From: Rhodanobacter sp. B04
GTDB lineage: Bacteria > Pseudomonadota > Gammaproteobacteria > Xanthomonadales > Rhodanobacteraceae
Direction: 5' to 3'
Length of the DNA stretch: 64,000 bases
Assembly: GCF_002001125.1 (NCBI RefSeq)
Contig: NZ_MUNV01000009.1
Coordinates: 62,001 to 126,000, forward strand
The notes under the pieces are model-generated. The model was not told the origin of the DNA. It worked only from the letters and a program-made list of their open reading frames with translations, and ran no database searches. Shown here one piece after another: positions 19,210-27,804 of the stretch; the first letter of the stretch is position 1, and each line of letters begins with the position of its first letter. The position numbers and the translations under genes were made by a program.

Positions 19210-19238
19210 GGGAACTTGGTTCTCACAAAAGCGTTCCC
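19210..19238 (+). promoter_or_regulatory. Inverted repeat in the rpoN-hpf gap
   Basis: GGGAAC (19210-19215) is repeated in inverted form as GTTCCC (19233-19238) around an AT-richer loop, between rpoN and hpf. It could be a weak transcript stem or a protein-binding site affecting hpf. No T-run follows, so a terminator is unlikely. The function is unknown. Confidence 0.25.
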
Positions 19239-19336
19239 ATACCTGAAAGATGATTGACGATGTGCCGCCGCCTTCCCGGCTACGGCACGTCCATCCCGCC
19301 GCGAAACGCGGCCTGCAGCACCAGAGGAGGCGCCCC

Positions 19337-19660
19337 ATGCAATTCCAACTCAGCGGCCAGCAGATTGAAGTCACCCCGGCCCTGCGCGAACACGCCACCG
19401 CCAAGCTCGATCGCCTCACTCGCCTCGACGACAAACTGCTCAGCCTCGCGGTCGTGCTGTCCGTCGACAAGCTCCGACAACGTGCCGAGGGCACCTTGGG
19501 CGTGATCGGCGCCACCTTGCATGCCGAGGCCACCGAGGCCGACATGTATGCCTCCATCGATATCCTGTTCGACAAGCTGGTCAACCAGTTGCGCAAGCAT
19601 CGCGAGAAGGTCAGCGACAAGCATCAGCAGGAAGCGCGCGAAGCGCGCCAGTACGGCTGA
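19337..19660 (+). CDS. hpf: Ribosome hibernation promoting factor, short form
   Basis: Binds the 30S decoding region and promotes inactive 100S ribosome dimers in stationary phase. The ATG at 19337 has GGAGG upstream and gives a 107-residue short HPF ([59 protein letters not shown]); the open frame upstream has no family match. There is no C-terminal dimerisation domain, so it is the YhbH-type protein usually linked to rpoN. A strong hairpin follows the stop. Confidence 0.95.
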   Translation: MQFQLSGQQIEVTPALREHATAKLDRLTRLDDKLLSLAVVLSVDKLRQRAEGTLGVIGATLHAEATEADMYASIDILFDKLVNQLRKHREKVSDKHQQEAREARQYG

Positions 19661-19668
19661 TCCCTCCC

Positions 19669-19693
19669 GCGGCCCGCCCTTCCGGCGGGCCGC
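19669..19693 (+). terminator. 10-bp GC hairpin between hpf and hprK (terminator or attenuator)
   Basis: GCGGCCCGCC (19669-19678) and its exact complement (19684-19693) surround a 5-nt CTTCC loop, nine bases after the hpf stop. The downstream bases (TTCCGTTCC) are only moderately T-rich, so partial termination separating rpoN-hpf from the PTS genes is the likely effect. Confidence 0.55.
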
Positions 19694-19757
19694 TTCCGTT
19701 CCGAAGGCGCGTCTTCGTCCAAGCTGGCACAATGGTCATGCCGTCGCAGCAGCCCCC

Positions 19758-20729
19758 ATGCGACGCAAGGATCTTCGCTTGGACCGGATCAGCGCACGAC
19801 AACTCTACGATGGCGTCCACGAACGCATGGCCCTGCGCTGGCTGTCCGGCATGCGCGGGGAAACGCGCGCGATCGAGCCCGGTGCCGCGCAGTCGCGCCG
19901 GCCTTCGCTGATCGGCTACCTCAACGTCATCTACCCGAACAAGATCCAGATCATCGGCACCGAGGAACTGAACTTCCTCGACGGGCTGGATTCGCGCCAG
20001 CGCTGGGAGGTCATGCACAAGATCGCCGCCTACCAGCCGGTGGCGCTGATCGTGACCAAGGACCAGGCCGTGCCGGCCGACCTGCGCGAGGTCGCCGAGG
20101 AAACCAACACGCCGCTGTGGATCAGTCCCAAGCGCGGGCATGAGTTGCTGACCTATCTGCAATATCATCTGGCGCGCATGCTGGCGGCGAAGACCACCCT
20201 GCACGGGGTGTTCCTGGAAGTGTTCTCGATCGGCGTGCTGATCACCGGCGAGGCCGGTTCCGGCAAGAGCGAGCTGGCGCTGGAACTGATCAGCCGCGGC
20301 CACCGGCTGGTCGCCGACGACGCCACCGAGTTCACCCTGATCGCGCCGGACGTGATCGACGGTACCTGCCCCGAGCTGCTGCAGGACCTGCTGGAAGTGC
20401 GCGGCCTGGGCGTGCTCAACGTGCGCGAGATGTTCGGCCACATGTCGGTCAAGCCGTCCAAGTACCTGCGCTTGGTGATCCACCTCAAGCCCATGCGCGA
20501 GGGCGAGGAAACCGATGCACTGACCCGCCTCACCGGCGACATCGGCCATCGCGAGATCTTCGACGTGCCGGTGCCGATGATCACCATCCCGGTGGCGCCG
20601 GGACGCAACCTTGCCGTGCTGGTCGAAGCCGCCGTGCGCAGCCACGCGCTGAAGAGCAAGGGCATCGATCCGGCGCAGACCTTCATCGACCGCCAGGCGC
20701 ACCAGCTGCGTCGGCTGCCGCCGTGGTGA
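19758..20729 (+). CDS. hprK: HPr kinase/phosphorylase HprK
   Basis: Bifunctional enzyme that phosphorylates and dephosphorylates Ser46 of HPr. From ATG 19758 the protein has 323 residues: an N-terminal domain ([20 protein letters not shown]), catalytic H149 ([18 protein letters not shown]), P-loop GEAGSGKS at 164-171, and the HprK signature [16 protein letters not shown]. In proteobacteria HprK sits with rapZ and incomplete PTS genes, as here. No ptsN (EIIA-Ntr) lies between hpf and hprK, unlike the E. coli rpoN locus. Confidence 0.96.
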   Translation: MRRKDLRLDRISARQLYDGVHERMALRWLSGMRGETRAIEPGAAQSRRPSLIGYLNVIYPNKIQIIGTEELNFLDGLDSRQRWEVMHKIAAYQPVALIVTKDQAVPADLREVAEETNTPLWISPKRGHELLTYLQYHLARMLAAKTTLHGVFLEVFSIGVLITGEAGSGKSELALELISRGHRLVADDATEFTLIAPDVIDGTCPELLQDLLEVRGLGVLNVREMFGHMSVKPSKYLRLVIHLKPMREGEETDALTRLTGDIGHREIFDVPVPMITIPVAPGRNLAVLVEAAVRSHALKSKGIDPAQTFIDRQAHQLRRLPPW

Positions 20730-20733
20730 GCCC

Positions 20734-21636
20734 ATGAACGAAGCCGATACGCCCCTGCTCAATCCGCTGGTCGATCCGCACGAGATCCACCTGATCGTGC
20801 TCACCGGCATGTCCGGTGGCGGCAAGACCGTGGCGCTGCGCGCGCTGGAAGACCTGGAGTTCTACTGCGTCGACAACCTGCCCTCGGCGCTGCTGCCGCA
20901 GCTGGTCAATGCCGTGATCAAGGGCAACAGCAAGCACCGGCGCATCGCCGTCGGCGTGGATGTGCGCAACCGCGGCGCGGATTTCTCGCACATGCCGACC
21001 GTCCTGTCGGAACTGGCTGGCGCCGGCGTGCAGGTGCATCTGATCTTTCTGGATTGCAGCGACGCGGTGCTGATCAAGCGCTATTCGGAAACCCGCCGCC
21101 GGCACCCGCTGGCCACGCGCGGCGTGTCGCTGGCCGACGCGATCGTCGAAGAACGCAAACTGCTGCGCCCGCTGATGGCGATCGCCGAGAAGGTGATCGA
21201 TTCCAGCGAGCTCAACGTGCACCAGCTGCGCCGCCTCGTCGCCACCGGCTACGCCCAGGCAACCGCCGGGCTCACCCTGATGTTCCAGTCGTTCGCATTC
21301 CGTCGCGGCCTGCCGCTGGATGCGGACTTCGTGTTCGATGCGCGCTGTCTGCCGAACCCGCACTGGCATGCACACTTGCGGCCGCTGTCGGGCAAGGATG
21401 CGCCGGTGCGCGAATTTCTCGATGCCGAGCCACTCGTCACCGAATACTTTCTCGACACCGCGCGCTGGCTGGATGCGTGGCTGCCGCGCTTCGAGCAGGA
21501 CGACCGCAGCTACGTGACGATCTCGGTCGGCTGCACCGGTGGTCGGCATCGTTCGGTCTATCTGGTCGAGAAGCTCGCCGCGCATTACCGTGATCGCCGC
21601 GAAGGCGTACTCACCTTCCATCGAGAGCTGGAGTGA
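20734..21636 (+). CDS. rapZ: RNase adapter / nucleotide-binding protein RapZ
   Basis: YvcJ/YhbJ-family ATP/GTP-binding protein. In E. coli RapZ binds GlmY/GlmZ sRNAs and controls glucosamine-6-phosphate synthase; whether that role holds here is unknown. The P-loop GMSGGGKT is at residues 25-32, and the C-terminal domain has the conserved RRGLPLDADFVFDARCLPNP and VSVGCTGGRHRSV-like (ISVGCTGGRHRSVYL) segments. It starts 4 nt after hprK, so the two are probably cotranslated. Confidence 0.96.
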   Translation: MNEADTPLLNPLVDPHEIHLIVLTGMSGGGKTVALRALEDLEFYCVDNLPSALLPQLVNAVIKGNSKHRRIAVGVDVRNRGADFSHMPTVLSELAGAGVQVHLIFLDCSDAVLIKRYSETRRRHPLATRGVSLADAIVEERKLLRPLMAIAEKVIDSSELNVHQLRRLVATGYAQATAGLTLMFQSFAFRRGLPLDADFVFDARCLPNPHWHAHLRPLSGKDAPVREFLDAEPLVTEYFLDTARWLDAWLPRFEQDDRSYVTISVGCTGGRHRSVYLVEKLAAHYRDRREGVLTFHRELE

Positions 21637-21673
21637 AGACCATGCCGCCTGCAGGCGCCACGAGGAACCGGTC

Positions 21674-22066
21674 ATGAGCGTCGGCGTGCTGTTGATGACT
21701 CATGAGGCGGTCGGCCAGGCATTGATCTCCGCCGCGCATCACGTGATGCCGAAACTGCCGCTGCAGGTGGCTGCCGTGGAGATTCCGCCACAATCCGATC
21801 CGGACGTGATGCGTACGCTGACCGCGCGCCATGCGCGGGAACTCGATCAGGGCGATGGCGTGCTGGTGCTGGCCGACCTGTACGGCGCCACGCCGTGCAA
21901 TATCGGCCTGTCGCTCGGTGCGCTGGGCGTCCACCTGCGCTGCGTGTCGGGCCTCAACCTGCCGATGCTGCTGCGCGTACTCAACTATGCGGAAAAACCA
22001 CTGGACGAACTGGCCGAGATCGCGGCCAGCGGTGGCCGCGGGGGAATTTTCATCGACCATGCCTGA
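21674..22066 (+). CDS. PTS mannose-type EIIA domain protein
   Basis: A 130-residue single-domain EIIA of the mannose/fructose type, start ATG 21674 with GAGGAA upstream. The phosphorylatable histidine is H10 (GVLLMTHEAVG); LADLYGATPCNI and NLPMLLRVLNY are conserved family segments. No EIIB, EIIC or EIID partner is in the window, so it is probably a regulatory phosphocarrier rather than part of sugar uptake. It lies between rapZ and ptsH. Confidence 0.93.
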   Translation: MSVGVLLMTHEAVGQALISAAHHVMPKLPLQVAAVEIPPQSDPDVMRTLTARHARELDQGDGVLVLADLYGATPCNIGLSLGALGVHLRCVSGLNLPMLLRVLNYAEKPLDELAEIAASGGRGGIFIDHA

Positions 22067-22074
22067 CTTCAATC

Positions 22075-22344
22075 ATGCTTGAGCAAGAGATCGTCGTTTC
22101 CAACAAGCTCGGCCTGCATGCCCGCGCCTCGGCCAAACTGGTGCAGCTGGTGCAGGGTTTCAAATCCACCGTGTGGCTGGTCAGCAAGGGTCGCGAGATC
22201 AATGCGCAGAGCATCATGGGCGTGATGATGCTGGCCGCCGGCATCGGCACGCCGCTGACCATCCGTGTCGATGGCCCGGATGAGCAATCCACCCTGGATG
22301 CCGTGGTCGCGCTGTTCGAGCGCAAGTTCGACGAAGGAGCCTGA
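22075..22344 (+). CDS. ptsH: Phosphocarrier protein HPr
   Basis: An 89-residue HPr. The EI-dependent phosphorylation site is H15 (KLGLHARASAK) and the HprK target is S46 (NAQSIMGVMMLAA); both residues and their surroundings are conserved, so it can receive both modifications. It begins 8 nt after the EIIA stop. Together with HprK, EIIA and EI it forms a complete regulatory chain without a transporter. Confidence 0.97.
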   Translation: MLEQEIVVSNKLGLHARASAKLVQLVQGFKSTVWLVSKGREINAQSIMGVMMLAAGIGTPLTIRVDGPDEQSTLDAVVALFERKFDEGA

Positions 22345-22483
22345 GGATGAAGCAGGGAACAGGGAACGGCGAACGACCGAACCTGCGCAACGCGCTGGCT
22401 GCTTCTCTGTGCCCCGCTCCCCGTTTCCCGCGACCGTCAGGAAGTCCCCTTGCGGGATTCCCCGCTCCCACTGGAACCCGCGC
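22345..22483 (+). repeat. Spacer with degenerate GGGAAC-type repeats between ptsH and ptsI
   Basis: This spacer breaks an otherwise tight operon. It starts with two GGGAAC copies and a GGCGAAC variant, and further on has the opposite orientation (GCTCCCCGTTTCCC), so the two halves form an imperfect inverted pair. A second weak stem lies at about 22439-22460 (GGAAGTCCC / GGGATTCC). It resembles intergenic GGGAAN repeats seen in xanthomonads (recollection). It may tune the HPr to EI ratio. Confidence 0.45.
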
Positions 22484-24226
22484 ATGAGGCACGTGCTCAA
22501 CGGCACGATCGCCGCCCACGGCATGGCACTGGGCCGGGCCCGGCTGGTGCAGCCGAGCCGCTACAGTGTCGACACCCGGCCATTGGCCGAGGAAGAGATC
22601 GAGGTCGAGCTGGAGCATCTGCACCGCGCGCTGGACACGGCCCGGCAGGAACTGCGCGAGCTGCGTGGCAAGCTGCATGGCGCGTTGGCGCGCGAGGTCA
22701 ACGAATTCATCGACGCGCACAGCCTGCTGCTGGACGACGCCGAGTTGTTGCGCGGACTGGATGACCTGGTGCGGATCGGCCATTACCGCCCCGGTGCCGC
22801 ACTTAAGAAACAACGCGACCGCCTGTCCGCCGTGTTCGAGGCGATGGACGACCCATACCTGCGCAGCCGCAAGGAAGACGTCGAACAGGTGATCAACCGG
22901 GTGATCTCCGCCCTGCAGCGGCAGACCAGCCCGGAAGAGCGCAAGCTGGCCGCGCGCGTCGGCGAGATCCTGATCGCCGACAGCATCGCGCCGGCCGACA
23001 TGGCGCAACTGGCCGGCAACGGCCTGCTCGGCGTGGTCGGCAGCTCCGGCAGCCCGTATTCGCATAGCGCAATCCTCGCGCGCAGCCTCGGCCTGCCGAT
23101 GCTGGTCGGCACCCGTGATGCGTTGTCGACCATCCATGACGACGACCTGATCCTGCTCGACGCCGAGCGCGGCGAGGCGATCGTGCATCCCACCGCGCAG
23201 GACCTGTCGCGCTATCGCGCCTGGCAGCGCGAGGCGGCGATCGAGGGGCGCCGCCTGGCCAAGCTGGCAAACGCGCCCACGCGCACCCGCGACGATGTCG
23301 AAATCTGCCTGTATGCCAACGCCGAAACCCCTGCCGACGTGGCCAGCGCGCGTGCGCGTGGCGCCGACGGCGTCGGCCTGTACCGTACGGAATTCCTGTT
23401 CCTCAAGCACAAGGGACTGCCGTCGGAAGACGAACAGTTCATCGCCTATCGCGACCTGGTGATGGGCATGGGCGGCTTGCCGGTGACGATCCGCACGCTG
23501 GACCTCGGCGCCGACAAGGCCGATGCCGCCGGCCTGGTGCTGCGCGGCGAGGAAAACCCCGCGCTCGGGGTGCGTGGCGTGCGCCTGTCGTTGCGTTATC
23601 CCGCAGTGTTCTCCACCCAGATCCGCGCGATCCTGCGCGCCGCCTGCTACGGCCCGGTACGCGTGCTGGTGCCGATGGTGACCCAGCCGGACGAACTGAT
23701 CGCGGTGCGCACGCTGTTCAAGCTGGCCCGGCAGGATCTGAAACGCGAGAACATCGACCTGCCGGAGAAGTTGCCGCTGGGCGCGATGATCGAGGTGCCG
23801 GCGGCGGCGATCAACGTGCGCGCCCTGCTGGAGCATGCCGACTTCCTCGCGATCGGCACCAACGACCTGGCCCAGTACGTGCTCGCCGCCGACCGCGGCA
23901 ACGATGCGCTGGAGAACATCTACAACCCGCTGCAACCGGCACTATTGAGGCTGCTCTCGCACGTGATCGGCGCCGGCCGCCGCGCGAAGAAGCCGGTGAG
24001 CCTGTGCGGCGAGATCGCCGGCGACGTGAACTTCACCGCGCTGCTGCTGCTGTTGGGCCTGCACGAATTCAGCATGCATCCCGGCCAGATCCTGCAGGTG
24101 CGCGACCGCCTCGCCACGCTGGACCACGCCCATCTGCGCCGTCATGCCGCCCGGCTGCTGCGCGCGCATACCCACGAACAGGCCGAGGCGCTGCTGAACG
24201 AGATCGTGGGCTCGTCAGCCGCATAG
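22484..24226 (+). CDS. ptsI: PTS enzyme I
   Basis: Transfers phosphate from PEP to HPr His15. The start at 22484 gives a 580-residue single-domain-set EI without a GAF domain, so it is EI rather than EI-Ntr (PtsP). The phosphorylated histidine is H194 (SPYSHSAILARSLGLP); the PEP-binding C-terminal barrel has GVGLYRTEFLF, TIRTLDLGADK, AMIEVPAA and catalytic C508 (SLCGEIAGD). It ends the superoperon and is followed by a hairpin with a T-run. Confidence 0.97.
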   Translation: MRHVLNGTIAAHGMALGRARLVQPSRYSVDTRPLAEEEIEVELEHLHRALDTARQELRELRGKLHGALAREVNEFIDAHSLLLDDAELLRGLDDLVRIGHYRPGAALKKQRDRLSAVFEAMDDPYLRSRKEDVEQVINRVISALQRQTSPEERKLAARVGEILIADSIAPADMAQLAGNGLLGVVGSSGSPYSHSAILARSLGLPMLVGTRDALSTIHDDDLILLDAERGEAIVHPTAQDLSRYRAWQREAAIEGRRLAKLANAPTRTRDDVEICLYANAETPADVASARARGADGVGLYRTEFLFLKHKGLPSEDEQFIAYRDLVMGMGGLPVTIRTLDLGADKADAAGLVLRGEENPALGVRGVRLSLRYPAVFSTQIRAILRAACYGPVRVLVPMVTQPDELIAVRTLFKLARQDLKRENIDLPEKLPLGAMIEVPAAAINVRALLEHADFLAIGTNDLAQYVLAADRGNDALENIYNPLQPALLRLLSHVIGAGRRAKKPVSLCGEIAGDVNFTALLLLLGLHEFSMHPGQILQVRDRLATLDHAHLRRHAARLLRAHTHEQAEALLNEIVGSSAA

Positions 24227-24263
24227 CCGATCGACCGCGAACAGCCTCTGCCTCCCGCCTCGG

Positions 24264-24284
24264 GCAAGAAGGGCTTCTTTTTTG
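24264..24284 (+). terminator. Terminator after ptsI
   Basis: AAGAA / TTCTT around GGGC, followed by a run of six T (24278-24283), lies about 40 bases after the ptsI stop. A larger stem GGGCAA / TTTGCCC (24262-24292) encloses it. The position at the end of the operon and the T-run support a rho-independent terminator; the stem is short. Confidence 0.6.
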
Positions 24285-24352
24285 CTTTGCCCAGTTGACG
24301 CAGCCCACCCTCGCTCCGCATTCATGTCATGCGTTGCCGGATCGGGGACGGC

Positions 24353-25246
24353 TCAATCCGCCCGATCGAAACCGGCGTGCTTGAGAAACTCGTCCAGCAG
24401 CGCGCCGCGGTATTTCTGCCGGTGCAGCAAGAGCGACAGCTTGCGGCGCAGATCGAGGAACGGGGTTTTCAGTGCCTTCAGCCGCCCGGTCGCCAGCGCA
24501 TCGGTCACCGCAACCACAGGCAGGCAGGCGATACCGAGGCCGGCGACCACGACCTGCTTGATCGCCTCGATCTGATCCAGTTCCAGCACGGTCTCACCCG
24601 GCGGCAGCTGCGCCAGCACGCGCTCGCTGGTCGTACGCGTGGCCGAGCCCGGCTCGCGCAATACCCAGCGTGCGCCGGCGAAATCCGCCGGCTTCAGGCT
24701 GCGCTTGCGCGCCAGCGTATGTTCCGGCGGGGCGCACACCACCAACAGGTCATCGCGCCACGGCCGCACTTCCAGCAACGGGTGCGTTACCGGTCCTTCG
24801 ACACAACCGATGTCCAGGCTGTGGTCGAGCACGCTGGCGGCGATCGCTTCGGTATTCGCCACGCGCAGGCGGATCGCCACCTGCGGATGGGCGCGCACGA
24901 ACGCGCCCAGCAATTCACCTACACGGTAATTACCCACCGTATTGCTGGCACCGATGCGCAACTCGCCACCCAGCGCCACCCCATTTTCACTGCCGCGGCG
25001 GCCGAATTCGGCATGCCGCTCCAGCAACTCCTGCGCCAGCGGCAACAGTTCGCGGCCGCGCGCGTTCAGCCGCAGGCGGCCGCGCTCGCGTGCGAAGACC
25101 GGCGCATCCAGTTGCCGCTCCATTTCCGCCAGCGCCATGCTGGCGGCCGGCTGGGTCAGGTGCAGCCGCTCGGCGGCGGCACGCACGCTGCCATGCAGCG
25201 CGATCTGCACGAACACTTCCAGCTGGCGCGGGCTGATGTTGATCAT
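24353..25246 (-). CDS. LysR-type transcriptional regulator, YeiE-like
   Basis: A 297-residue LTTR: an N-terminal winged HTH (SPRQLEVFVQIALHGSVRAAAERLHLTQPAASMALAEME) split here as SPRQLEVFVQIA plus AAERLHLTQPAASMA, a linker helix, then a periplasmic-binding-fold effector domain (about 90-295). The neighbour transcribed in the opposite direction encodes a YeiH-family membrane protein; in enterobacteria YeiE (LysR) and YeiH are divergent in the same way, so a YeiE-like role in control of that gene is a reasonable inference. The effector is not known from the sequence. Confidence 0.88.
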   Translation of the reverse strand: MINISPRQLEVFVQIALHGSVRAAAERLHLTQPAASMALAEMERQLDAPVFARERGRLRLNARGRELLPLAQELLERHAEFGRRGSENGVALGGELRIGASNTVGNYRVGELLGAFVRAHPQVAIRLRVANTEAIAASVLDHSLDIGCVEGPVTHPLLEVRPWRDDLLVVCAPPEHTLARKRSLKPADFAGARWVLREPGSATRTTSERVLAQLPPGETVLELDQIEAIKQVVVAGLGIACLPVVAVTDALATGRLKALKTPFLDLRRKLSLLLHRQKYRGALLDEFLKHAGFDRAD

Positions 25247-25261
25247 CAGCCTATCTTATAC

Positions 25262-25273
25262 ATCTGATCAGAT
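25262..25273. promoter_or_regulatory. Perfect palindrome ATCTGATCAGAT, candidate LysR operator
   Basis: A 12-bp perfect palindrome in an AT-rich stretch within the 87-bp gap between the LysR gene and the yeiH-like gene, 15 bp from the LysR start. LysR regulators usually bind partly symmetric sites in such divergent gaps, so it is the best operator candidate. Binding is inferred. Confidence 0.5.
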
Positions 25274-25333
25274 ATTCCAAATTTTCCTGATTGATGCAGA
25301 CACGGACAATGGCGCAGTTGCCGGAGCCCATGC

Positions 25334-26374
25334 ATGAACGCGTCACCCATCGCCGCCCTTATCCGTCCCACGCTGCGTATGCGCACACCCGGTTTGTTGC
25401 TGGCGCTGACGATCGGCTTGGTCGCCATGGCATTGGGGCGTTGCATGCCGTTGATCGGCGGCCCGGTGATCGGCATCGTGCTGGGCATCATCGTGCGCAA
25501 CCTGTTGCCGCCGGGCGAACGTTACCAGCCGGGCATCGCGTTCACCGGCAAGTACGTGCTGCAGTGGTCGATCATTGCGCTCGGTTTCGGACTCAGCCTC
25601 AGCCAGGTGGCGAAGACCGGCCTCGAATCGCTGTCGGTGACCCTGGTCACGATGACCGTGGCCTTCCTCGCCGCGTGGCTGCTCGGGCGCTGGCTCGGCG
25701 TGCACGACAAGCTGAAGATCCTGATCGGCGTGGGCACTGCGATCTGTGGCGGCTCGGCAATTGCCGCGGTGACACCGATCATCCGCCCGGACGACCACGA
25801 CACCGCGTTCGCGATCTCCACCATCTTCCTGTTCAACCTGGTCGCCGTGCTGCTGTTTCCCCTGCTCGGCCACCTGATGCACATGTCCGACATGGGCTTC
25901 GGCCTGTGGGCCGGCACCGCGATCAACGACACCTCGTCGGTGGTGGCGGCCGGCTACAGCTACAGCCATATGGCAGGCGACTACGCCACCATCGTCAAGC
26001 TGACCCGCGCCACCCTGATCATCCCGGTCTGTCTAGTACTCGCCTTCGCCGTCGCCGCGCGCGAGAAGCGCCGGCACAAGCAGGCAGGCAGCGTCGGCCA
26101 TTTCAGCCTCGCCAGCATCTTCCCGTGGTTCATCCTGTGGTTTCTGGTCGCCTCGGCGGTGCGCACCGCCGGGCTGGTACCGCTCGCCATCCAGCCCGCC
26201 ATCCATCTTCTGGCGGAATTCCTGATCATCGTGGCGCTGACCGCGATTGGCTTGTCAGCCAACTTGCGTCGGATGGCCGCCAGCGGTGCGCGGCCGATCC
26301 TGCTGGGTCTGGGCGTATGGATCGCCGTCTCAGTGAGCAGCCTGCTGGTGCAATGGATGATCGGGCAACTTTGA
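25334..26374 (+). CDS. YeiH/YadS-type putative sulfate exporter family protein
   Basis: A 346-residue integral membrane protein of the conserved family PF03601 (UPF0324), with about ten hydrophobic helices. The family signatures GTAICGGSAIAAVTPII and GLWAGTAINDTSSVVAAGY are present. Members are predicted anion (sulfate or sulfonate) exporters, but this is weakly supported. Start ATG 25334 has GGAG seven bases upstream. Its last 45 nt overlap the antisense 3' end of the dioxygenase gene. It is probably controlled by the divergent LysR protein. Confidence 0.87.
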   Translation: MNASPIAALIRPTLRMRTPGLLLALTIGLVAMALGRCMPLIGGPVIGIVLGIIVRNLLPPGERYQPGIAFTGKYVLQWSIIALGFGLSLSQVAKTGLESLSVTLVTMTVAFLAAWLLGRWLGVHDKLKILIGVGTAICGGSAIAAVTPIIRPDDHDTAFAISTIFLFNLVAVLLFPLLGHLMHMSDMGFGLWAGTAINDTSSVVAAGYSYSHMAGDYATIVKLTRATLIIPVCLVLAFAVAAREKRRHKQAGSVGHFSLASIFPWFILWFLVASAVRTAGLVPLAIQPAIHLLAEFLIIVALTAIGLSANLRRMAASGARPILLGLGVWIAVSVSSLLVQWMIGQL

Positions 26375-27052
26375 CCGCCAAGCCATTTCAGCCCATCCCA
26401 AGCCGATCGGTAACGGCGGCCCGAACAGAAAATGAAGTATGCGGCGGCGTCTGTCCATAACCGACTTGCCCGACGAATGAACAATCAATGGGCGCATGAC
26501 AACCGCACCACATCGCGGGACTACACAGCGATATTTTCCACGTGACGCATGCTCCAGGATTTCCGCATTACCAAGCCTACCCAGAAGATGTGTACCCGGC
26601 ACCACCTCAAGCGGCCCCGTTTCTGAAGAATGCGTATCCAGTTGCAATCGCACGGCAACAAGTTGTTCCAGGATATGTACTGGTGGCTGTACAAAAGTTA
26701 TTCCCTCTTTAACCGACCAGCCTGACCATCCGGGAGTTTCCACACGTTGCTGCACTGGAATGCATAAGTCCTGGTGCGGACTAACCGACCAGTTCGTCAT
26801 GAGTCCTTTCGAAAACAAAGTGCATTGCACTGCCCGCGATCGCGCCGCAAGAAACTGGCTGATGACGGGATGGCTCCGGATGCTCTCGGCTGCATGTGCC
26901 AGCGATTCAACACCAAGGAGCCGGCGGGAGCCGGCGATTGCCTTGTCGGCCCCTTCGACCGCAGACACCAGGCGGTCGCACTCTGCCTCCGAAATGACGG
27001 AAGGCAAAATCGCAAAGCCCTGCCTGTCAAATGTAGCCTGACTTAACTGCAT
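26330..27052 (-). CDS. Phytanoyl-CoA dioxygenase (PhyH) family protein
   Basis: A 240-residue Fe(II)/2-oxoglutarate-dependent oxygenase-like protein. The metal facial triad is visible: H93-x-D95 (VSPHQDLC) and H192 (LIVHSSGKS), with Arg residues after it that could hold 2-oxoglutarate. The substrate is unknown; family members act on fatty acyl-CoA, small metabolites or natural products. It is AT-richer than its neighbours (27 G+C in the 60 bases at 26641-26700), has a weak ribosome site, and its 3' end overlaps the convergent yeiH-like gene by 45 nt, which suggests a late insertion by transfer. Confidence 0.8.
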   Translation of the reverse strand: MQLSQATFDRQGFAILPSVISEAECDRLVSAVEGADKAIAGSRRLLGVESLAHAAESIRSHPVISQFLAARSRAVQCTLFSKGLMTNWSVSPHQDLCIPVQQRVETPGWSGWSVKEGITFVQPPVHILEQLVAVRLQLDTHSSETGPLEVVPGTHLLGRLGNAEILEHASRGKYRCVVPRCGAVVMRPLIVHSSGKSVMDRRRRILHFLFGPPLPIGLGWAEMAWRSKLPDHPLHQQAAH

Positions 27053-27111
27053 GAACGAACGTCATGCATATGGCTGTTCTGAACGACTGGATGAAACTTG
27101 GATGAAACACA

Positions 27112-27804
27112 TCACGCCTTCCCCTGCTCCACCAGCGTCAACGCCACCTTGTCGCGCAAATACACCGGCAAAGCCAGCTCCGGCGCCTGCATGCGACCAG
27201 CCTTGAATTCGCGCAGCGCCAACTCGGCAACATGCGCAGCCTGCGGATAGCGCAGGCCATCGGCCGAATGCAGGGGGCCGGTCAGGCGCTCGCACAATAC
27301 CGTGGCATAGGTGGCCCAGCCGCTGCCGACGACCTGCCACGCGCCGGTTTGCGGCAACTGCAGGGTCTCGGCGGTGCAGATGCGTTCGTCGTCCAGCGCG
27401 ATCACTCCGCCGTTGTCGTCTCGGCGGTAACAGGCGGCATAGATTTCGCCCATGCGCGCGTCGATCACGGCGAGGATCGCCGTACCTTCCTCTTCCGGCG
27501 CTTCCAGCGCCAGCGCGGCCAGCGATGAAATGGTGATCACCGGCAGGTCCAGTGCCAGCGCCATGCCCTGTGCCAGCGACACGCCCAGCCGCACGCCGGT
27601 GAACGCGCCAGGGCCGCGGCCGACGGCAATCGCATCGAGCGCGTGCCGGCCGATGCCGGCCTCGGCCAGCAGGGCATCGGCCATCGGCAGCACCAGCTCG
27701 GTGTGCCGGCGCGGTGCGATCTCGCTGCGCGCGATCAGTTCGTCGCCGTGGATCAGGGCGACGGAGCAGGCTTCGGTGGCGGTTTCGATGGCAAGCAGGT
27801 TCAT
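27112..27804 (-). CDS. tsaB: tRNA threonylcarbamoyladenosine synthesis protein TsaB
   Basis: Partner of TsaD in forming t6A37 in ANN-decoding tRNAs. The 230-residue protein from ATG 27804 has the ASKHA fold (MNLLAIETATEACSVALIHG; HTELVLPMADALLAEAG; VGRGPGAFTGVRLGVSLAQG). The frame is open a long way upstream, but nothing there resembles the family. The gene for a DinG/YoaA helicase is nearby, as in E. coli, though here other genes intervene. Confidence 0.95.
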   Translation of the reverse strand: MNLLAIETATEACSVALIHGDELIARSEIAPRRHTELVLPMADALLAEAGIGRHALDAIAVGRGPGAFTGVRLGVSLAQGMALALDLPVITISSLAALALEAPEEEGTAILAVIDARMGEIYAACYRRDDNGGVIALDDERICTAETLQLPQTGAWQVVGSGWATYATVLCERLTGPLHSADGLRYPQAAHVAELALREFKAGRMQAPELALPVYLRDKVALTLVEQGKA

